27,205 nt of DNA, taken from the NCBI GenBank assembly GCA_025449115.1, contig JAHLKC010000260.1, positions 1-27,205 of the forward strand. Direction: 5' to 3'. The position numbers were made by a program, and so were the translations under genes. Source of the stretch: Chytridium lagenaria (lineage: Eukaryota > Chytridiomycota > Chytridiomycetes > Chytridiales > Chytridiaceae). Shown here one piece after another: positions 20,123-27,205 of this stretch. Below the pieces are notes generated by a model. The model was not told the DNA's origin, made no database searches, and saw only the letters and a list, made by a program, of their open reading frames with translations. The number at the start of each line of letters is the position of its first letter. Position 1 is the first letter of the stretch.

Positions 20123-22080
20123 CTAATCCAACGAAGTCCATGAAGCCAAGGTTCCTCCCCTCTTCTTGTGTACGCTAGTCTCAACTCTAGCCTCCAGCAC
20201 AGGCTTTCTCAAATGATCTGGAAGGGCAGGCATAGGCGGCGCGTCGTCTCCCGAAACAAACTCCCCGGACGCTGCACCACCTTTTTTCCCAAACCACCCG
20301 CCCTTTTCTGTAGTCGGCGTCTTTGACGACAAAAAGCCCCACCCTGATGTTGGTGCAGCTCCAGCGGACTTGGGTTTGGCAGCAAAGTTGTCATCAATGG
20401 CCATGCCAAAGTCCTCCGGGCTCTTATTGAGAGAGGCGGTAGAGACGTCAAGTGGGGCGAGTTTTTGCTTGGGTGAGGTATTGAGGGATTTATTTGAGGC
20501 GCTGATAGATTTAGTGGAGAGACTGCGAGACATTGAGGGTGGTGAGCTGTTATGTGAGTTATGAATTGATGAATTTGATAGTGACGGAACAGGTGGGGTA
20601 GGTGTGACTTCAGTGGGCTTGGGGTTGAACATAGAAAGTTTACGTGGACGTCCGGCGTTGGTGGGTTTAGAAAAGTTTGATCCGCTTGTAACAGAACCTT
20701 GGTCCGAATCCAGAGGAGGCGCAGGGACGGTAGACGAGCTAATGCTGTTGGAAGTCTGAGATGATGTTGAGCTCCTTCGTGACATCGGAGGACTTGGCAT
20801 ACCTGTCGAGTCTGCGCCACCGGCCATCAGAATCGACGATGAGTGCCGGAGGTTGCTCGTGCTTCTTTCCGCTGATCCAGGAAGACTTCCCGTGGAGGTT
20901 TCACCGCGGGCGTCCTTTTTTCGTTTCCAGAAGGAAGTTATGCCCTTTTTCTTAGGGGAGGGGCTAGCGGTTGCGCTGGATGGTGTGGAATCACGATCTT
21001 GTTCTGCCTGAATGGCGGCCTGCGCCAAGAGCATCATTGCCATGTCAGGTGTGAGGTCACCCAAAGGATCTTCAAAGTCATCATCTGCAGTTTGCTGGTC
21101 CTTTTTGCCTCGCTTTCCCTCGTAAGAAGCTCTTGCTGAAGATGGAGTGCTGGATCCAGAGTCTGCTATTGAGACAGCAGATGAGCCAACCTTTGCACGC
21201 CATGCCACAAAACGCTTAAAGGTGTCGCGGTAGAGAAGGTCCACAATTTCGTCGCCTGCTGCATTAAACAAAGTCGCGGGTGGTGCTTCATCGACACCAT
21301 GGTCTGAGAAACCGGGCGGAGAGGACGGGGAGTGGCTGTTGGTGGCAGAATTGTGAGAGCTACTGGAGGCGGTGGAGAGGATTGGGGTAAGGGCGGCAGC
21401 AATGCGTTTTCTGGTGGCATCTGTGACGTTGATCTCTTGTGGGGAACCTGCGACAATGAAGGTAGAGAAAATATCTATATATCGTTGCCGGAGACCATGG
21501 GGTACGAGAGTATGCGGAAGAGGAGGGAGAGTGATGAGGACGGACGACGCCGGTTGGATGTTGGAGGCAGCCGACGGATCGGAATCGGCCTGAAGGCCTG
21601 TGGAAGTGATCACAGCTGCACGCAGAAAACGTGCAAGAGCATGGGTTGAGCCGGCACTACGGGCAGATTCATAAGCTGCGGCCTCCTGTATTGTTGCAGC
21701 AAGAATAGAGCTGGCGACGAGGTCTTCTAGCTTGGTCAATTCCTGGTAGAACTGAATGTTCTCACCACAGTGCTCCAGCTAAAAACCAAAGATTAGAAAC
21801 AAAAAACAATAGATCCAGACAACAGATCCAGAATAAAGTCGATACTCACCTCAACGTACTCAACAAAAGCGGTGTGCAGCTTTGGATCCACCATCACCCT
21901 TGCAAACCACTCTCTCGTGAACTGTACAGTCTCATCCTTTGGGAAGGTCAGAGCAGCTCCTCGATGTTTTCCAGGTGAGGGGATCTTGTAAAGAGGAAGC
22001 ATTCCGATAGAGGCAGCGTCTGTGCGGACGTTTTCTATCGAATGCGTTCTCGACGGAGGTTGCAACTGGACGGTGGCCAT
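20123..22080 (-). CDS. RGS-domain protein (G-alpha GTPase activator)
   Basis: Exons (minus) are 22080-21850 and 21778-20123, 628 residues, with a 71-nt intron. The ATG at 22080 opens MATVQLQPPS. An RGS domain spans about residues 57-265: REWFARVMVDPKLHTAFVEY, then LEHCGENIQFYQEL across the intron junction, RYIDIFSTFIVAGSPQEINV, and DEIVDLLYRDTFKRFVAW. These match the conserved E..(E/G)EN..F, EIN and D.F.RF elements. RGS proteins accelerate GTP hydrolysis by heterotrimeric G-alpha subunits. Two low-complexity inserts widen the domain. The C-terminal 350 residues are Ser/Pro-rich with basic KRKK and GRPRK patches. No frame breaks occur. It is convergent with the protease gene and divergent from the kinase gene. 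Confidence 0.85.
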
Positions 22081-23485
22081 TTGCAGATCAGATAGGATTC
22101 AATCCCGATCAATATACAGCCTTTGGTTTCAATAAGCTTTCAAGTTTAATCCCGTTCAACTTTCCCCAACAACGCCTTTTGCACTGCAATTAAGACGGCC
22201 GTCCCGTCGGTTGTGGGTGAGAAGTGTGATTTCGGCTCGAAGATTTATTTTTGGACGGCAATCGTCTTTCAAAAAAAAAAAGATGGATGGCGTTCCAGCA
22301 TTAGCGACTTCCCAAAGACGCCGTCAGCAAGAGAACAAGAAAAGATGTGATGGCCCTTCTTCTGAAGATACGGTGTGCTGTATGTAGTGTGGATGTGTTT
22401 TGCGCTGAGTGATTTATAAAAAACAGACCAGAGGAAGAATCTCCGTTTTTCGTGCTATTACATTTATTGGTGTGAATTTTAGCTACAGCGTATAAGCCAA
22501 ATGTTGCGAGCAGAATAGCCCTCGGTCGGGTTTTGACTCCGATCGCTGCAAAAATGGCAAAAGGACGCCAATGAAAAAGACGCCAAAACCAAACCCTCAA
22601 AATTCCAGATGCCTCGCCACGTGTATTTTTGACCGCGTGTGGCGTCAAATGGGCGTTCCCTTAGTAAAAGGTGGTCCAAAATCTTATGGATTTCAGACAA
22701 GAACAGGCCGTCACAACTCACAACTGCCTTCTGCGGCCTTCACACGGCATCACGGCATACGCGTCGACAGTGCGGCTCGCTGAAGTCTTTTGTGGCTTGG
22801 TCTCTGATTGAATCATCTGCTTTAATAACAATGGCCGGGAATGTTCAACGTGTCTGTTCGGGTTTTCCAAAACCTCTGGTGAGAAAAAACTATCGACATC
22901 TTACTATGGAATGCAAAGCCGATCGGCTAGAGCCTCGGAACAATGTTGAGCTTTTCTCAACATGGCTCAATGTCCATTGTTCGTCTGTGCAACGAAAGCT
23001 GGATATCTCGAGGCTTTTGGCCACTGCTGGTTCTTAAAAGGTATATTCGGCACACCGAACAATGTTCTACAGCATGCGCATTGAGTCATTCTTTTACTCA
23101 ATCCAAAGGTGGGCGTTGCGATCCATCCATCTTTCTGTCGATGGTCGTACTTTGATCAGTATAAAGAGCCTCCTCTCAGCTGTTTTGTTAGAAGCGTGGA
23201 GATATATAGCCGATTATAAGTGAAAGACAAGGTCTCGACCGACGCTTTCGAGTGCGCGACCAGCAGATCACTGAAGCTGCCGCCAGAAAAAAACGTCGTT
23301 CGATATTCAACAAAAGAATAATATCCAGGTGGATGGGCCGCTGAACCGTGTGCATTCAGCTGAGGAGACCAACAAATAGTTGAAAGCAGTTGAGCATCTG
23401 CTGGATCGCTTAACACCCAGATCTCACATAGTCGAAGGAGGCAATCAGACATTCGTAAGCGGCTGAGCAATAAATCGGTTTGGAG
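22081..23485. other. Long divergent intergenic region with short motifs
   Basis: No gene is supported in 1.4 kb between the RGS (-) and kinase (+) starts. It contains a 10-bp palindrome GACGGCCGTC (22194-22203), two direct GACGCCAA copies (22564-22571, 22579-22586) and an E-box CACGTG inside a 10-bp-stem hairpin (22615-22644). Open frames here (for example 22639-23037) look random. It probably holds two promoters and a long kinase 5' leader. Confidence 0.45.
23160..23166 (+). promoter_or_regulatory. TATAAAG box upstream of the kinase gene
   Basis: TATAAAG lies 320 nt before the kinase ATG at 23486. If used, it gives a leader of about 290 nt, which may contain an unrecognised intron. Confidence 0.35.
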
Positions 23486-26400
23486 ATGCTGGCCAGAAAG
23501 AAGTTCCTAGGCAACTACCAGATCCTGAAGACTATAGGTCAGGGAGCCTTCTCCAAGGTGAAGCTGGGAATTCACAAGGAGACTGGACAAAAGGTACGCT
23601 TTCTACTCAATACGAATATGTTCTCGAGACTTTGCAATCTACACCTTTCAACCCTAGCCATATCTCTTCTAACTATTCCGCAACCTATAACTTATACAGG
23701 TAGCCATTAAGATCATTGACAAGAAGGAAATGGCCGCAAAAGCAGCAAAAGCGAAAAAAGCTACCGAAGAGCGCGACCGGAAACGCAAGGAGGCAGAAGC
23801 ACAGCAACAAAACCAGCGCCAGGAAAGAGCACGGAGAGCCTCCGGTGCCACGCCCTATAATCCTGATGACCCGACAACTCCACATCGAAGGAGAAGTTCC
23901 GCGAATCCCGAGATTGATAAACCTCCAGAACGAGATGTTGATCCAAGAGGAGAGTGCTTTCAGGATGACCGAACTTGACGCCGTCAAGGGCGGCATCAGT
24001 AAAGAGGCGGGCGACACAGGTTTCGACGGGAAAAGACGAGGAGGGTGGTGACAATGTGAGAGCTAAGGAGGAGAAGGTTAAATCTCCTGAAAGCACGACA
24101 AATGGAGAAGCAGCGAGCGGGACTCCCAGCTTCATGTCTACACTACAGTTGGAAGTACAGCTTCTTATGCGACTGGATCATCCCAACATCATCAACCTTT
24201 ATCAAGTCATGGATACGGAAGACGAGTGCTTTGTTGTTATGTGGTTTTTTCTTAATTTTTTTTTACTATGACTTTATCTACGATGTTGTACTTACGTGGT
24301 TTGCAAAATATTACAGGGAGTACGCTGCTGGCGGCGAACTCATCGACTACATTGCAGCGAGGAACTACCTGACCGAAAAGGAAGCGCGACGTTGTTTCGG
24401 CAAATTCTTTCAGCAATGGATCATTGCCATATGGCAAATGTCGTTCATCGAGATCTTAAACTGGAGAATTTATTGCTTACGGATCAGAAAAATATTTTAA
24501 TATCCGACTTCGGTCTTGGAAGGACTTTTCTAAACGATAAAGACGACTACATGAAGGTACGAATTCATTAAAGTCCATATTCGCTTTGTTTTAATGCAAA
24601 CTTTCTTGATCGCAAGACATTCTGTGGAACTCCAAACTACGCTGCAGTTGAGCTCATATCCGGAATACCTTACATTGGCGTCAAAGCAGATATTTGGGCA
24701 CTTGGTGTTGTTCTTTTTGTCATGATGACCGGACGGCCACCCTTTACTGGAGACAGTATCTCTGCACTTTATAGCAAAATCAAGGCGGTCGATTATAAAT
24801 GTCCCGACTATTTTTCCAAAGGTAGGCGTACTCGACTGATATGAATATTAAATATTTTTTCAAGAGCTTCGTAGCCTGTTATCAAAAATTCTACGACGGG
24901 ACCCGAAGGCTCGAATTGATATGGAAACTTTACGTTCGGATCCGTGGGTTAATTATGAGGAAGCCGAGCCTCCCATACGGATTATGCCGAAGGTGACGGG
25001 ACCACCTGATCCATCGCATCTGGGACAGTTGATAAGATCTATCAACCGCGATAGTTCTTTTGTAGTCTTCACTATTCGACAACACATGCGGAACGGAGTC
25101 AATATTGACGGTGCAAGCGTCGAAAAAATAAGACGTTGCAAAAGAGTGTGGCTGCTGCTGCTACCGCTCAAAATGCTCCGTCTGGATATCATGGCGGAAG
25201 ACGGCGATCCCATTCAATGGGGCCGCCGACGCATGCGAATATTGGTATGGCTGGCGGAGCGGCAAGTGCATCGCCGAGCTCACCCAACCGAATAGGAGAG
25301 GATGACGAGGAAGAAATTGGAGAGCTTCCGAGTTCTGCTGTATCACCAATGCCGCATTCGCCAACCCCTGTATTTCAGAAACCATCAATGTTACCAACAC
25401 CCGAAATCGACGCATGTCGATGCAAGAAACCAGTCTCTCTAGACCTCCACCAACTCTTGATATCTCGCCTCCGCCTAATGAAGGAGTACGTGAAAACTTT
25501 TTCCCACCTCGAACCTCAGCAGTTGCGCAAACTCCTCAGCCACCATCATCGCAGCCACCACAGCGTCAACGGAGAAACACCATTACGACATTATTTCAAA
25601 GTGGAAGTGGGGTCTCTGGCCCCGGAGGGTTTCTTGGCGCGATTTCACCAGTGGGTGGTCCTTCAAGCTCAGTATCAAATCGCCCTAGTGGTACAGAGCT
25701 TCTTTCTCCTGATGATCGTTCATTTTATAGTGCTGCCAGCCGCAGCCGATGTGAGATTTCGAGAGAGACTCTTGCTAGCAGTAGAGAGCCAAGCACGATT
25801 GGCCCTCCAGACGGCCTGTCAACATCTATGACGCTACCCGCTTCTCATTTCAATGACAGGTCCGCAAGCGTGGACAGCAACGGTGAAAATGTGACATCAC
25901 CAGGAACGTCGCGGAACAGTCGCAGGGCATCGGCAACTGGAGGTGCTGGGGATCGAAATATGGCACTGTTACGACGTATGTCAATGGTCAGTCCGCCAAT
26001 GGAGAGACGAGGCTCAGCTTCAATGCAAAGAGGTGCTCCAGATTGGGACTCCTTGATGACTTCAGGCCCTACAAAGCACAGGAGAAGGTCTAGCGAAGTA
26101 CATGGATCTTCCGCGGCCTACTCGCCTAACACATCTTCAACTCAAAACCCCTGTCTCTCCGAGTTACGCGCATTCATTCAATTCAAGCGCTGGTGTCGCG
26201 GCAGCCCTTAAAGCCGTTGATCATAATACTAGCACATCTTTCGCAGCAAATCACTCTAAGCAGAGTTTTGAAACCTCGTCTACGGGGAATCAACACGACA
26301 AATCTGTAAATTCAACGCTTAATCGTCAAATTAATTCTTCACATGGAGGAGAAGACGCGCTGTCTAGCCAAAAGACTCATGAAAAGGATGCAAAAACAAC

Positions 26401-26854
26401 AAAAGACATCGTCGGTGACGGCGAAACTGGAAGTGACGACTCAGCGCTTGACCTCGTTCCTTCACGAAAGGAAATAGAGGAATGGCATCTTCTCCACAGG
26501 CCACCTCGCGAGATCCGAACAGTCCGGTACTCGTTCAACCCGTCTCTCACGTCCACACTTTCCCCATCACAGGTGTTTCAGGACGTTCACCGCGTACTGG
26601 TGCTCCTCCAAAGACATTATTCCAATAGGCTTTCGTTTATCAGAAACGAGGAATACTATCTTCTCCGCTGCAAGCTGGCTGATATAGATGGATACGATCA
26701 TGGAGAGAGTTCTGCTGTTGATTTTGAGGTGGAAGTGTGCAAAATCTGGTTGTTAAAACTGCATGGTGTCAGAATCAAGAGAATATCTGGCAATGCGCTA
26801 ATGTTTAAAGATGTTTATTCTAATGTTTGTGAACTTTTGAACATACGCGGTTGA
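23486..26854 (+). CDS. MARK/KIN1-like Ser/Thr kinase with KA1 domain and large insert; frame-disrupted
   Basis: Exons are 23486-23593, 23700-24240, 24317-24556, 24617-24821 and 24865-26854. Kinase motifs run in order: GQGAFSKV glycine loop, VAIKIIDKK (Lys about residue 40), [43 protein letters not shown] and [16 protein letters not shown]. Between the catalytic Lys and the alpha-C Glu lie roughly 145 codons instead of about 20, rich in charged, coiled-coil-like sequence. The APE motif reads AVE. After a long Ser/Pro-rich linker, the C-terminus is a KA1 domain: [35 protein letters not shown] and RIKRISG, ending at TGA 26852-26854. KA1 binds acidic phospholipids at the membrane. MARK/KIN1 kinases control polarity and secretion. 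Frame breaks near 23970, 24398, 25135, 25405 and about 26150 interrupt it. Confidence 0.8.
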
Positions 26855-26964
26855 ATATCTCACAATTAAATTAAATCTTGCTTAATGGCTCCTTATTACA
26901 TCCCTTGCAATTTACTGTGCCGGACTCCTTGCAAGGTCGTTGAAATCCGGCCTTAGTCCTTCTC

Positions 26965-27049
26965 GAAGAATATTCTTCCACGGAATTCAAATTGCAAACA
27001 GCTCCAATCATACGTGCATGCTTGAACAGAATATTCTAGACGAGAATAT
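26965..27049 (+). promoter_or_regulatory. Cluster of heat-shock-element-like palindromes
   Basis: AGAATATTCT, an inverted nGAAnnTTCn pair, occurs at 26967-26976 (inside the 14-bp palindrome GAAGAATATTCTTC, 26965-26978) and again at 27028-27037. A third half, AGAATAT, lies at 27043-27049 in phase with the second on a 5-bp grid. They lie 70-155 nt upstream of the ATG at 27121. HSF control is an inference from motif shape. Confidence 0.45.
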
Positions 27050-27120
27050 CGGACTTACAAACCAGATGATAAGACTTCATTGCTCATTATTCTTCCCCTT
27101 TCACCTTAAAAACTACAGAC

Positions 27121-27205
27121 ATGATTGCAGCTCAACTTCAGCGCTCCATCGTCACGCTTCTGGTCATTTGGGCAGTTAATCCCCTCTTTGTCGTTGCGCA
27201 GCCTG
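27121..27205 (+). CDS. N-terminus of a secreted protein, truncated by the window edge
   Basis: ATG 27121 opens 28 residues to the edge of the window. They form a classic signal peptide: MIAAQLQRS, a hydrophobic core VTLLVIWAV, then NPLFVVA-QP with an Ala before the likely cleavage site. A pyrimidine-rich stretch (27088-27108) just upstream fits a transcription start region. No mature sequence is visible, so the function is unknown. Confidence 0.6.
   Translation, partial: MIAAQLQRSIVTLLVIWAVNPLFVVAQP

Noticed and set aside
20209..20820. 203-codon open frame overlapping the RGS gene on the same strand
   Set aside because: Shifted-frame shadow of the Ser/Pro-rich tail, with no recognisable motifs; the RGS frame is clearly the coding one.
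22283..22387. 34-codon ORF starting MDGVPALATSQRRRQ
   Set aside because: Too short, with no clear promoter and no conserved feature; could be chance.
22301..23037. Open frames on both strands in the RGS-kinase spacer
   Set aside because: Composition looks random, with no domain, no splice support and overlap on opposite strands.

Overview
This window looks like compact nuclear DNA of a fungus, most likely an early-diverging zoosporic (chytrid-like) one. The genes are intron-rich. The introns are very short (about 39-110 nt, GT...AG, with CTAAC/CTAAT/TACTAAT branch-like motifs), and AATAAA signals follow several stop codons. The products are fungal or general eukaryotic types: PF04185 acid phosphatases, a KA1-type kinase, an RGS protein, a PLAC8 protein and an S41-like secreted protease. 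A Dpy-30-like motif, common in flagellar and chromatin scaffolds, fits a zoosporic lineage but does not prove it.

Layout. 299-4018 (+): two tandem paralogous secreted acid phosphatases, each with a signal peptide, a catalytic domain, a Thr/Pro-rich stalk and a Cys-rich C-terminal module. 4558-6000 (-): an acidic, repeat-bearing protein with a SAM-like C-terminus, divergent from the next gene. 6558-9024 (+): a multi-pass membrane protein that appears to join a sugar-phosphate/nucleotide-sugar transporter (TPT)-like half to a DUF3431-like half. 9872-14378 (+): a large multi-exon nuclear protein with a GON4L/Myb-like core and an AT-hook. 14726-15239 (+): a PLAC8 protein. 15659-16497 (+): a Dpy-30-like protein with an acidic tail. 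16843-19510 (+): an S41 peptidase-like secreted protein. 20123-22080 (-): an RGS-domain protein. 23486-26854 (+): a MARK/KIN1-like kinase with a KA1 domain. 27121 to the edge (+): the signal peptide of a truncated secreted protein, preceded by heat-shock-element-like palindromes.

The dominant oddity is that nearly every + strand gene is broken by apparent single-base losses. Conserved protein sequence continues in the frame one base earlier, dozens of times in total. The two - strand genes (about 3 kb of coding sequence) are perfectly open. Unpolished long-read consensus error is the likeliest cause, but the uneven distribution deserves checking. The genes do not form one pathway. Secreted enzymes (phosphatases, protease, final secreted protein) and signalling proteins (RGS, kinase) are interspersed, as is normal for a fungal chromosome.
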